A stretch of 64,000 nt of DNA. Source: Aminobacter aminovorans (GTDB lineage Bacteria > Pseudomonadota > Alphaproteobacteria > Rhizobiales > Rhizobiaceae). This document shows positions 39,885 to 47,158 of this stretch, piece after piece; within the stretch, counting starts at the first letter, position 1; every line of letters starts with the position of its first letter. Under the pieces are notes generated by a model that worked only from the letters and a program-made list of their open reading frames with translations, did not search any database and was not told the DNA's origin. Location of the stretch: positions 3,921,501-3,985,500 of the forward strand of contig NZ_UFSM01000001.1 in NCBI RefSeq assembly GCF_900445235.1, in the 5' to 3' direction. Position numbers and translations under genes: made by a program.

Positions 39885-41058
39885 GACTCGAGACAATGGC
39901 AGGACCAAAGGCGTCAACACGCGGCTGACGCATTCCGGGCACGATCCACACGGCTTTCATGGCTTTGTCAATCCGCCGGTCGTGCACGCCTCGACAGTTC
40001 TGTTCCCCAACGCTGCAACGATGGCCGCGCGTGCTCAAAAATACACATATGGCACCCGCGGAACGCCGACCAGCGACGCCCTTTGCCACGCCATCGACGA
40101 GCTCGAAGGCTCAGCCGGCACCATCGCCGTGCCCTCGGGCCTGGCTGCGGTGACGATTCCCCTGCTCGGCTTCCTGTCGTCGGGCGACCACATCCTGATC
40201 ACCGATTCCGTCTATCTGCCGACCCGCCATTTCGCCGACACCATGCTCAAGCGCCTCGGCGTCGAGGTCGACTATTACGATCCGCATGTCGGCGCAGGCA
40301 TTTCGGCGCTGATCAAGCCGAACACCAAGGTGGTGTTCACCGAATCGCCGGCGTCCAACACCTTCGAGATCCAGGACATTCCGGCGATCGCCAAGGCAGC
40401 GCATGCCGCGGGCGCCATCGTCATGATGGACAACACCTGGGCGACGCCGCTCTATTTCAAGGCGCTCGACTTCGGCGTCGACGTCACCATCCATGCCGCG
40501 ACCAAATATCCCGCCGGCCATTCGGACGTTTTGAGCGGCACCGTGTCGGCCAATGCCGCCTGCTGGCCGAAGCTTCACGACGCCTTCGTCACGCTCGGCT
40601 GCTGCGCCGGCCCCGACGATGTCTACCAGGTGCTGCGCGGCCTGCGCACCATGGGCGTCCGGCTCGCCCATCACGAGAACAGCACGCTCGAGATCGCGCG
40701 CTGGCTCGAAGGCAAGCCGGGCGTCGCCCGCGTGCTGCACCCCGGCCTCGAAAGCCATCCCGACCACCTTCTCTTCAAGCGCGACTTCTCCGGCTCGAGC
40801 GGCATCTTTTCCGTGGTGCTTTCTGGCGGCGGCACGCCAAAGGCGCATGCCTTCCTCGACGCGCTCGAGATCTTCGGCCTCGGCTATTCCTGGGGCGGCT
40901 ACGAAAGCCTGGCGGTGCAGGTCAGCCTCGCCGACCGCAAAATCGCCAACGGTCCTTATGAAGGCCCGATCATCCGGCTGCAGATCGGCCTGGAAGACGT
41001 GGCCGACCTGAAGGAAGACATCGCCGCGGGCCTGCAGGCGGCGAACGCGGTGAGCTGA
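39883..41058 (+). CDS. metC: Cystathionine beta-lyase-like PLP enzyme
   Basis: The 391-residue Cys/Met-metabolism PLP enzyme has Lys208 in HAATKYPAGHSD as the Schiff-base lysine, Asp183 in VMMDNTWATPL, and YTYGTRGTPTSDAL for phosphate binding. The rhizobial MetC-type enzymes cleave cystathionine to homocysteine; related family members (gamma-lyases) cannot be excluded. The ATG at 39883 has AAAGGG about 10 nt upstream. It overlaps the divergent PAP2 start. Confidence 0.9.
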   Translation: MTRDNGRTKGVNTRLTHSGHDPHGFHGFVNPPVVHASTVLFPNAATMAARAQKYTYGTRGTPTSDALCHAIDELEGSAGTIAVPSGLAAVTIPLLGFLSSGDHILITDSVYLPTRHFADTMLKRLGVEVDYYDPHVGAGISALIKPNTKVVFTESPASNTFEIQDIPAIAKAAHAAGAIVMMDNTWATPLYFKALDFGVDVTIHAATKYPAGHSDVLSGTVSANAACWPKLHDAFVTLGCCAGPDDVYQVLRGLRTMGVRLAHHENSTLEIARWLEGKPGVARVLHPGLESHPDHLLFKRDFSGSSGIFSVVLSGGGTPKAHAFLDALEIFGLGYSWGGYESLAVQVSLADRKIANGPYEGPIIRLQIGLEDVADLKEDIAAGLQAANAVS

Positions 41059-41194
41059 TGGCTGGGCAGCAGGCAAGGCTGCTGCGCCTGAGCCTGGCCC
41101 CCGGATACGTCGTCCCGCCACCTCAACTTGACAGGCAGCGTCGCCATCACGACGTTTGCCTTCCTGACCTGGCAAGCTCTTCGGGGAGATCGAC

Positions 41195-41725
41195 ATGACC
41201 GCATCCGGCCGCCCTTCCGAAATCGTCCACTGGAGCGAGATCGAAAAGCCCGACGGTGAAACCTTCATCGGCACATCGGAACTCAGGGGGCTCGGCGCGC
41301 CGCTCGCCGTTCATTTCGGCCTCGAGCGGCTCGGCATCCACCATGTCAGGCTGCCGCCGGGCCGGCGCACCTCGTTTCCGCATGCCGAAAGCCTGGAGGA
41401 AGAATTCGTCCACGTGATCGAGGGCGAACCCGATGTCTGGCTGGACGGGGTGCTGCATCGGCTGAAGCCAGGCGATTCCGTCGGCTTTCCCGCCGGCACC
41501 GGCCTGGCGCACAGCTTCCTCAATAACACCGACGGCGAAGTCCGCCTCCTGGTGGTCGGCGAAGCCAACAAGGACGAGAACCAGATCGTCTATCCCGTCA
41601 ATCTCGAGCGCAAGGCGATCCGCGGCGACTGGTGGCACGACGCACCAAAACGTGTGCTCGGCGATCATGACGGCTTGCCGGACCGGGTGCGTGCGGCGCG
41701 GGACACCGGCGAAGGCCGCGATTAG
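41195..41725 (+). CDS. Cupin-domain protein
   Basis: The 176-residue single-domain cupin has motif 1 RTSFPHAESLEEEFVHVIEGEPD (metal-type His and Glu) and motif 2 PAGTGLAHSFLNN. The C-terminal extension NRKAIRGDWWHDAP-like tail is seen in rhizobial relatives. The ligand or reaction is unknown; many such proteins bind small polar metabolites. A GGGGAG site sits 6 nt before the ATG. Confidence 0.85.
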   Translation: MTASGRPSEIVHWSEIEKPDGETFIGTSELRGLGAPLAVHFGLERLGIHHVRLPPGRRTSFPHAESLEEEFVHVIEGEPDVWLDGVLHRLKPGDSVGFPAGTGLAHSFLNNTDGEVRLLVVGEANKDENQIVYPVNLERKAIRGDWWHDAPKRVLGDHDGLPDRVRAARDTGEGRD

Positions 41726-41807
41726 CCCGGGATCAGCCCTTGTCGTGTGGCGGCAGCAGGCTGGCCACGCAGGCGCGCCCTCGATCCAGCGGGCGCGCAA
41801 ACTCATG

Positions 41808-42509
41808 TCAGGCCGCTGACACATCCCGATGCCGGCCGGCCTTTCGCCGCCATTCTTCCCAGACGAACGCGTAGCACCAGACCTGTTCATGCGTTTCATC
41901 AAGGCGGCCGACGATGGCATTGCGGCGATCTTCGTCGGCCTTGCCGTAGCGATGAAACTGGACCTGGATGAGATCGACATGGGCGATGAAGCCGCTTTCG
42001 ATCAGCCGCGGCAACACCTCGTATTCGCCACCCTCGATGTTGATCTTCAAGACGGCGACATGGGCAACGCCGATCGCCTGCAGATAGGATGATGCCTCGA
42101 CGCTTCGGCACCTGACCGTGGCGTTTGCGCCGCTGGCACCCGAGGCGTCGCCGTCGTCGGCGATGGTGAACTCGCCGTCGGCCGCGCCCAAAGCCACCGG
42201 GTGGACCTTGACCCTTGGGTCGCCGGCAAATCGTCTGGCCAGATCCGCAGCGAAGCCCGGATGTGCTTCGAAGACATGCATCTGGACGTCGTAGCGATCG
42301 AGAATGCCTGCTGCCCATTGGCCCTGATAGCCGCCGAGATCGACGACCACGTCGCCCGGCCGCAACGCCGGGAAGTCATAACGCCTGGCCTCGCCATTGT
42401 CGGCCAGCCAGCGCGCATGCTCGGCCATATGGCGCCTGACGTGGCGAGGGCCGGCATATCTCAGCCATCTTTTCCTGATCGACCTGAGCAGTCCCACCTG
42501 ATCATCCAT
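41808..42509 (-). CDS. FkbM family methyltransferase
   Basis: The 233-residue SAM-dependent methyltransferase has GDVVVDLGGYQGQW (SAM loop, about residues 50-63), VFEAHPGFAADL (acidic ribose binder), and the FkbM-type VLKINIEGGEYEVL near residue 155. Members O-methylate sugars or polyketides; in rhizobia they often modify surface or nodulation-type glycans. The substrate is unknown. It stands alone before the outer-membrane genes. Confidence 0.85.
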   Translation of the reverse strand: MDDQVGLLRSIRKRWLRYAGPRHVRRHMAEHARWLADNGEARRYDFPALRPGDVVVDLGGYQGQWAAGILDRYDVQMHVFEAHPGFAADLARRFAGDPRVKVHPVALGAADGEFTIADDGDASGASGANATVRCRSVEASSYLQAIGVAHVAVLKINIEGGEYEVLPRLIESGFIAHVDLIQVQFHRYGKADEDRRNAIVGRLDETHEQVWCYAFVWEEWRRKAGRHRDVSAA

Positions 42510-42802
42510 TCCACAGTGGTGGCGCGCGACATGCTCGCGCGGCGTTCATCAATCCCGGTCGCACTGCCCGGGGCGGCGTCATGTCATTCGAAGATCTCGC
42601 TCGATCCTAGACCCAAAAGCCGCGACGAGCCGCAGAAAACTGCTGAGATCGTCGAGGCCGTGCTCGGGCCATGAACGCTGATGCATCCCCGACCAGGACA
42701 AGCCGGCGCCATCCCTGCCGGATTTACAATCGTCCCTGATCCTTCAAACGCAAGAAGGCTCCACTGCCTCGAGGCAGCGGGGCGGGAGACGTGTCGGACG
42801 CT
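42510..42802. other. Intergenic region upstream of the first omp gene
   Basis: No gene recognised. A hairpin CTGCC-TCGA-GGCAG at about 42761-42774 sits in the middle and resembles the terminator at 45844-45876 on the minus strand, but there is no minus-strand gene for it to end. The region between FkbM and the omp promoter contains nothing else I can name. Confidence 0.5.
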
Positions 42803-42893
42803 TCGACGTGACGGAGGATGATCAGGCGACTTGCCTGGCCTGACTGCCCGTGATAGTTGCAAACACGTATCGCGAACGCTGCCCTGTTCGCTC
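42803..42893 (+). promoter_or_regulatory. omp promoter and conserved leader, copy 1
   Basis: CTTGCC (42830-42835) and GATAGT (42852-42857), 16 nt apart, fit a rhizobial housekeeping promoter. A TCGACGTGACG box begins at 42803. The 47 nt at 42847-42893 match 44014-44060 at 44 positions. Within them GCGAAC (42872-42877) and GTTCGC (42886-42891) form an inverted repeat with an 8-nt loop in the 5' leader. Confidence 0.7.
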
Positions 42894-42919
42894 GGCTAGA
42901 GCAAAGAATTGGGCACGCT

Positions 42920-43657
42920 ATGAAACTCACCACGACCACATCGATCCGCAAGGCATCATCCGTGATGCTGCTTGCCTGTTCCCTGCCATTCGCCACCTGC
43001 GCGCAAGTGGCTGCCTCCGATGCCCTCTCCCCGGCGCCCACAGGGTTTGTGTGGACCGGCGGCTATGCCGGCATACATCTCGGTTATGGCGGCGGCCGCA
43101 CCACGGTCACCGAGTTGGATGACTATTCATTCTCGGCCGGCGACGACACCCAGTTCAAATTCAATTCGAACGGCTTCCTCGGCGGCGTTCACGCCGGCTA
43201 CAACTGGCAGTCCGGCCAACTGGTCTATGGCGTCGAGCTCGATATCACCGGCGCCGACATCGACAAGACAGTCGCCAACTCGATGATCCCGGGCTCCGAC
43301 GAGAGCTTCTCGACCAGCATCGACTGGTTCGGCACGGCCCGCGCCCGGCTGGGATATTCGATCGACCGCTTTCTGCCCTTCGTCACCGGCGGTGTCGCCT
43401 TCGGCCACATCAGAAGCAGCTACGACGACAACGATTCCGGCCAGGGCAACCACGCCGTCGCCGACGACGTCGTCGCCGGCTGGACCATAGGCGCCGGTGC
43501 GCAATATGCCCTCACCGACAACTGGTCGCTGCGCGCCGAATATCTCTATGTCGACCTCCAGGACAGCCGGGGATCGTTCGAGGATGGCGACACCTACAGA
43601 TATGACTTCGACAACAACATCCATGCCCTGCGGCTCGGCGCGAGCTACAGGTTCTAG
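42920..43657 (+). CDS. Outer-membrane beta-barrel protein (Omp25/RopB-like), copy 1
   Basis: The 245-residue porin-like protein has a signal peptide ending ATCAQVAAS. Mature sequence WTGGYAGIHLGYGGG starts the barrel, GFLGGVHAGYNWQ follows, and the last strand ends LRLGASYRF with a terminal Phe as required for BAM insertion. These are eight-stranded outer-membrane proteins common in Rhizobiales. The ATG at 42920 has no strong ribosome-binding site. It shares its promoter and leader with the next omp gene. Confidence 0.9.
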   Translation: MKLTTTTSIRKASSVMLLACSLPFATCAQVAASDALSPAPTGFVWTGGYAGIHLGYGGGRTTVTELDDYSFSAGDDTQFKFNSNGFLGGVHAGYNWQSGQLVYGVELDITGADIDKTVANSMIPGSDESFSTSIDWFGTARARLGYSIDRFLPFVTGGVAFGHIRSSYDDNDSGQGNHAVADDVVAGWTIGAGAQYALTDNWSLRAEYLYVDLQDSRGSFEDGDTYRYDFDNNIHALRLGASYRF

Positions 43658-43970
43658 CTCGCGACGGCCAGGCCGTTGCCGGCCATGCGACGCCTGAACC
43701 GGATTCCGCCCAGTATGAAGGCCGCCAGACGGACATCCGCTGGCGGCGACGCGCTGCCCGGCAGGCGAGCCATGGACCGGCCATCTGCAGAAAACATCGT
43801 TTGCACGTCTATCCGTGCCGTCAATCAACGCGTCCGGGAGTTGCAAGCCACCCTGGCGGAGGACGAATTTGAGCTTCGACGGCGAGCTATTGAAAAACCG
43901 ATGGGAAGCATATGCGTCGACCGGCTCGACCCGACAGCGTCGCAATGCCGCAAAAGAAGGGCCGGTCGCC
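43658..43970. other. Intergenic region between the two omp genes
   Basis: These 313 nt precede the second omp promoter. I see no gene or clear terminator. Weak open frames on both strands lack ribosome-binding sites. Confidence 0.5.
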
Positions 43971-44060
43971 TCGACGTGACGCACCGGCTCAGCCGGCTTG
44001 TCTTGCATTGGTGCCCATGATAGTCGCAAACACATATCGCGAACGCTGCCCTGTTCGCTC
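43971..44060 (+). promoter_or_regulatory. omp promoter and conserved leader, copy 2
   Basis: TCGACGTGACG begins at 43971. CTTGTC (43997-44002) and GATAGT (44019-44024) are 16 nt apart, exactly as in copy 1. The leader inverted repeat is GCGAAC (44039-44044) and GTTCGC (44053-44058). The ATG follows at 44094. Confidence 0.7.
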
Positions 44061-44093
44061 ATTAGGTTGAGCTTTAGATTGGGGCACGAAGAT

Positions 44094-44783
44094 ATGGATT
44101 CCATGTCCATCGTTCGCGAGAACTTCAAGAAAACTCTGTGTGCGTTGCTGTTGAGCGCCAGTTTTCTAGGCCCCGGTGCAGCACGTGCCGGTGAGGATGG
44201 CCCTGTTGATTGGTCGGGCGTCTATCTGGGCGGCATGATTGGATACGGCTCTGGCAATACCAGCGCATTCGATGGCGAACATTCCGATGAAATCGGCTAC
44301 TCGGGGGCCATCGGCGGCCTGACGGCTGGCTACAACAAGCAATTCGGCAACTTGGTCATTGGCGTCGAGGGTGACGTTGAGGCGGCGAGCATGTCGGGTG
44401 AAGGCGACGGGGGCGAGGACTGGGGCTGCGGTGATGAGGACATCTGCACGTTCCAGGTTGATTGGGCCGCAACGCTGCGAGCTCGTCTGGGATATGCGGT
44501 GGGGCCCGTCCTGCCCTTTGTTTCAGCCGGTGTGGCGATAGGTCGTGTCAGTGGTGAACTTGATGGCGCATGTCCAAGCGACAATTGGTGCGGCAGCGAC
44601 ACCCAAGCGGGATGGACCGCAGGCGGCGGCCTGGAATGGGCTTTCAACGACAAATGGTCGGCCAAGGCCGAATACCTGTTTGTCGATCTGGGAAGAGCCC
44701 ATTTTGGCGATGGAAACGGCGATGGCTTTTACGCCGACTTCAAGTTCCATACCGCGCGGCTAGGCGTTAACTATCACTTCTAA
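44094..44783 (+). CDS. Outer-membrane beta-barrel protein (Omp25/RopB-like), copy 2
   Basis: The 229-residue paralogue of the preceding omp has a signal peptide ending GAARAGED. WSGVYLGGMIGYGSG opens the barrel and ARLGVNYHF ends it with Phe. GYNKQFGNLVIGVEGDVEAA and RARLGYAVGPVLPFVSAGVAIG match the first copy. Two Cys pairs (CGDEDIC; CPSDNWC) lie in predicted loops and could form disulfides. A Met at codon 4 is possible. Same regulatory leader as copy 1. Confidence 0.9.
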   Translation: MDSMSIVRENFKKTLCALLLSASFLGPGAARAGEDGPVDWSGVYLGGMIGYGSGNTSAFDGEHSDEIGYSGAIGGLTAGYNKQFGNLVIGVEGDVEAASMSGEGDGGEDWGCGDEDICTFQVDWAATLRARLGYAVGPVLPFVSAGVAIGRVSGELDGACPSDNWCGSDTQAGWTAGGGLEWAFNDKWSAKAEYLFVDLGRAHFGDGNGDGFYADFKFHTARLGVNYHF

Positions 44784-44804
44784 TCGCCGTTCGACGACAA
44801 AACG

Positions 44805-44828
44805 CCCCGCCACCTTTCGGCAGCGGGG
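44805..44828 (+). repeat. GC-rich hairpin, repeated at 45852
   Basis: CCCCGC and GCGGGG enclose ACCTTTCGGCA; the same 24 nt recur at 45852-45875 with one change. Here there is no T-tract, so it is a poor terminator for the omp gene. Confidence 0.55.
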
Positions 44829-44889
44829 TGATTAGGTGGTTAGTCGGCGGCACTGCATAATAAAGGGGTCAAGCCAAGGGGATGTGCCG

Positions 44890-45081
44890 ATGCCGGAGAC
44901 AAAAGACGTCAAAAACCTTAGCCTGCTCACCAGGATTCGTCTGATAGCGCGTGATTCAGACGATATCAAACTTGAGCCTTGGAAGTTTCACGAGATGGGC
45001 GAGCGCTACCGTGAAATGTATGAAAAGTATGACTTGGTGCGCGCGCTACAGACGTTTTGCGCCTTTGCCATGATCGTGTGA
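44890..45081 (+). CDS. Small charged protein of unknown function
   Basis: The 63-residue open frame starts at an ATG with AAGGGGAT upstream. The product is polar, with a mix of acidic and basic residues (LLTRIRLIARDSDDIKLEPW, KFHEMGERYREMYEKYDL), and could form helices. I recognise no family. It lies near the left limit of the prophage-like region and might be phage or host. Confidence 0.45.
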   Translation: MPETKDVKNLSLLTRIRLIARDSDDIKLEPWKFHEMGERYREMYEKYDLVRALQTFCAFAMIV

Positions 45082-45313
45082 TCGCCTTTATGATTTGGAC
45101 CTTCTCCGGCCCTCTCTGAGTTGCGGAGGGGGTACCGCCCCAATACCCTACATTCCGAACTGCTTCATGATAGATGAGTTCTTCAGTTGGCGCCGTATCA
45201 ACCTGCGTCCAGTTGCAGGCTGCTGACCATCGATTGTGTGGATTGCATTTTCACTTGTCATGAGGCTGGCCGGGTTTCAAAAATGCCCGACAGGCACAGA
45301 GGGGCGCCTAGCA

Positions 45314-45814
45314 ATGGCAAGCGAAGACCATCCTTTGTTGCGCGCCTTGATTGCGGCTGTGTCCTTGTTCGTCCTGCCTTTTCCGGTAGCGCATGCTTTC
45401 GAGTTTCCGATCGACCATACCGGATACGGCCAGCATCTGCGCGAACTCTGCCTGATCAAAGCAAGGGTCGCCATGCCGGACACAGAATTTGTTGCCTCGG
45501 CCCGCTTCTGCAGCCTGTATATCGAGACACCCTTGGTATCGGCCGCATCCTGCACCGACACGCCGGAAACATGCACAAGGCGCTTCCTGAGCGACTACTT
45601 CAACGTGCGCCTGTCGAGGCCGATCGAGAACTTGACGCGCTGCGACGACCGGGGATGCAAGGTGTACTACAATTTTCGCGACGCGGAGAACCGCTACGAG
45701 TCGGCGACGGAATGCGGTTTCGACATCGGCGGCATCGCCGGGGTCGTCGAGGGGAAAGTTGTCACCATGGTGGTGAACGTTTCTATAAACAGAAACTGCC
45801 TGAGAGACGGATGA
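45314..45814 (+). CDS. Putative secreted protein, Cys-rich, unknown function
   Basis: The 166-residue product has a signal peptide (LLRALIAAVSLFVLPFPVAHA) and several cysteines in the mature part (ELCLIKAR, RFCSLYI, SCTDTPETC, RCDDRGC, ATECGFD, INRNCLRD), compatible with a disulfide-stabilised periplasmic protein. I recognise no family. GAGGGG lies about 11 nt before the ATG at 45314. It converges on the prophage lysis cassette. Confidence 0.6.
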   Translation: MASEDHPLLRALIAAVSLFVLPFPVAHAFEFPIDHTGYGQHLRELCLIKARVAMPDTEFVASARFCSLYIETPLVSAASCTDTPETCTRRFLSDYFNVRLSRPIENLTRCDDRGCKVYYNFRDAENRYESATECGFDIGGIAGVVEGKVVTMVVNVSINRNCLRDG

Positions 45815-45843
45815 TCTCGCGGCCCGCATGAAAACTGGAGACG

Positions 45844-45876
45844 AAAAAAGGCCCCGCTACCTTTCGGCAGCGGGGC
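45844..45876 (-). terminator. Terminator of the lysis cassette (minus strand)
   Basis: On the minus strand the stem is GCCCCGCT (from 45876) with AGCGGGGC ending at 45851, then CTTTTTTCG. It lies 54 nt after the last small ORF of the cassette. Confidence 0.8.
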
Positions 45877-45929
45877 TCCTGGGAGGTCAGTGGCGCCAGC
45901 ATAGCATGTTGCCGGCACAGCGAAAATGA

Positions 45930-46229
45930 TCAGGGCAGCTTGAAGCCGCCGCCCATCATGAAGGCGACAATGGCCAGGATGATGCCGCTGATGACCAGCT
46001 TGGCGATCCAGTTGAGCGTGCCGCTGACGCCGTCGATCTTGGCGTCGAGCGTCGAAAACCGCATGTCCATGTGCTTGAACTGCTCGTCCTTGCGGGCCTC
46101 GGCGATGTCGCTCTGGCGCTGCCGGGCTTCCAGCGCCGCGAGGCGCTGGTCGCGGCTTGCGCCTTGATGCTCGAGAGCCACCAGCCGGGAACGCAGGTCG
46201 CTGTCCATCTCGCTGTTCCGTTCGCTCAT
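45930..46229 (-). CDS. XhlA-like coiled-coil protein with C-terminal membrane anchor (prophage)
   Basis: The 99-residue protein has about 70 polar residues with heptad-like Leu/Ile spacing (RLVALEHQGASRDQRLAALEAR; MDMRFSTLDAKIDGVSGTLNW) followed by a single transmembrane helix (AKLVISGIILAIVAFMMGG). The layout resembles XhlA, a membrane partner of phage holins. It is the last gene of the cassette. Its ATG overlaps the stop of the 33-codon ORF upstream as ATGA. Confidence 0.75.
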   Translation of the reverse strand: MSERNSEMDSDLRSRLVALEHQGASRDQRLAALEARQRQSDIAEARKDEQFKHMDMRFSTLDAKIDGVSGTLNWIAKLVISGIILAIVAFMMGGGFKLP

Positions 46230-46327
46230 TGCAGCGCCCTCCCCGCCAGCCAGCCAGTCGACAGGCCAAAGCCGATCAACAGGAGGTCGTCGATGGGTAT
46301 GACGAGAACCGTGGCCCGTGCGATCAT
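46226..46327 (-). CDS. 33-residue membrane peptide of the lysis cassette
   Basis: A 33-codon frame encodes a single hydrophobic segment (LLLIGFGLSTGWLAG) after a short basic start. Both ends overlap neighbours by 4 nt (ATGA with the lipoprotein stop, ATGA with the XhlA-like start), which makes translation likely. It could be a holin modulator or a linking frame that keeps ribosomes on the mRNA. No family recognised. Confidence 0.55.
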   Translation of the reverse strand: MIARATVLVIPIDDLLLIGFGLSTGWLAGRALQ

Positions 46328-46539
46328 GTCGACCTGCCGCAGAGTTCTTCGCGCAGCTTGAGGCTGGCCAGGTGGCGCGCTGCCTCGTCGTCGCTCATGG
46401 CGTCATAGACCTGTTGCCGATAGCGCATGTCGGGGCCAAGGCAGATGCTGCCCCGGGCTGTGGTGCAGGCGGCAGCACCGGTCAGCACGACGATCAGAAG
46501 CAGGATCCGCGTGACGAGATCGAGCAGCCGGCGCTTCAT
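46324..46539 (-). CDS. Small lipoprotein, Rz1-like o-spanin candidate
   Basis: The 71-residue product has a basic N-region, a hydrophobic stretch (RILLLIVVLTGAAAC) and a Cys at position 25 that could be lipidated, though the -3 residue is Ala, so the lipobox is weak. The remainder has a second and third Cys (GSICLGPD, ELCGRST). Position downstream of an Rz-like protein suggests an o-spanin, but the Pro-rich region of classical Rz1 is missing. Coupled to neighbours on both sides by ATGA. Confidence 0.6.
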   Translation of the reverse strand: MKRRLLDLVTRILLLIVVLTGAAACTTARGSICLGPDMRYRQQVYDAMSDDEAARHLASLKLREELCGRST

Positions 46540-46610
46540 GGCCGTGTCCTCTTAGCCCGTGTCCTCTTAGCCCGTGTCCTCATGGACGTGTCCTTCTGGT
46601 TGGTCCTCAT
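46536..46610 (-). CDS. 24-codon linking ORF made by a duplicated gene junction
   Basis: The frame begins with ATGA overlapping the stop of the Rz-like gene and ends with TGA overlapping the start of the lipoprotein gene. It encodes a Lys/Arg/Thr-rich peptide ending AKRTRAKRTRP, and the upstream protein also ends LAKRTRP. The DNA shows about three copies of a 15-nt unit (GGCTAAGAGGACACG), so the junction with its ribosome-binding site was tandemly duplicated. Likely a translational relay more than a functional peptide. Confidence 0.45.
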   Translation of the reverse strand: MRTNQKDTSMRTRAKRTRAKRTRP

Positions 46611-46843
46611 GGCCGCGTCCTTTTGGCGAGCTCGGCGCGCAGTTGATCCCGGGACATCGCGCCGACATCGGATTGCACCTCGTCGGCGATGTCCCTCGCC
46701 TTCTGCTCGGCCTTCGCCTGTATCTCGCGCTCGCGGCGGACGCCGCGGCTGTTGCCTCGGAGGAAGGCGACAAGAGCCGCCAGCACGCCGCCGATGATCG
46801 CGATCAGCGTCGGGCTGGAGAGGAGGAAGCCGAGCATGGTCAT
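46607..46843 (-). CDS. Rz-like i-spanin candidate (membrane helix plus coiled coil)
   Basis: The 78-residue protein has an N-terminal membrane helix (LGFLLSSPTLIAIIGGVLAALVAFL) followed by a highly charged helical region (REREIQAKAEQKARDIADEVQSD), the shape of an inner-membrane spanin subunit. The ATG at 46843 overlaps the preceding stop as ATGA, which sets the start; a second Met two codons later is possible. Function assigned by shape and position only. Confidence 0.65.
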   Translation of the reverse strand: MTMLGFLLSSPTLIAIIGGVLAALVAFLRGNSRGVRREREIQAKAEQKARDIADEVQSDVGAMSRDQLRAELAKRTRP

Positions 46844-46959
46844 GAGCCCCTTCCCCGACGCTGCCGCATGGCGGCGATGGCGAGCACGACGGCGACGAGC
46901 CTTAACACGCAGCCCATTGCGGTCAGCACCTCGCCGACAGTGACGACGCGCGCCGTCAT
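46840..46959 (-). CDS. 39-residue single-helix membrane protein
   Basis: The frame starts at ATG overlapping the stop of the upstream holin-like gene (ATGA) and ends overlapping the next start. The product has one hydrophobic segment (VLRLVAVVLAIAAM) and a basic tail (RQRRGRGS). A possible holin or antiholin partner; no family recognised. Confidence 0.5.
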   Translation of the reverse strand: MTARVVTVGEVLTAMGCVLRLVAVVLAIAAMRQRRGRGS

Positions 46960-47156
46960 TTCGCCCAGCCGAAGCTGCGCGCCGCCCAATACCAGCCCTC
47001 GGCAACCAGCGGCGCGATGATGCCGAGGCCGGTGCTGACCCAGGCGACGATCTCGGGATCGGCGATGAGCGCCTGCTGTTCCTCGGGCAGGATCCAGCCG
47101 AGCGCCAGCAGCGGAAGCGTCACATAACGAAGCAGGATACGGATGATCGGGGCCAT
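46956..47156 (-). CDS. Holin-like small membrane protein
   Basis: The 66-residue protein has two hydrophobic segments (IIRILLRYVTLPLLALGWIL and AWVSTGLGIIAPLVAEGWYWAA) separated by an acidic loop, which is the shape of a class II holin. It starts 2 nt after the endolysin stop codon. Holin function is inferred from topology and gene order. Confidence 0.6.
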   Translation of the reverse strand: MAPIIRILLRYVTLPLLALGWILPEEQQALIADPEIVAWVSTGLGIIAPLVAEGWYWAARSFGWAK

Positions 47157-47158
47157 GG

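Noticed and set aside
44784-45929. Left attachment site of the prophage
   Set aside because: No tRNA gene or convincing direct repeat pair can be found; the right end is outside the window, so an att core cannot be tested.
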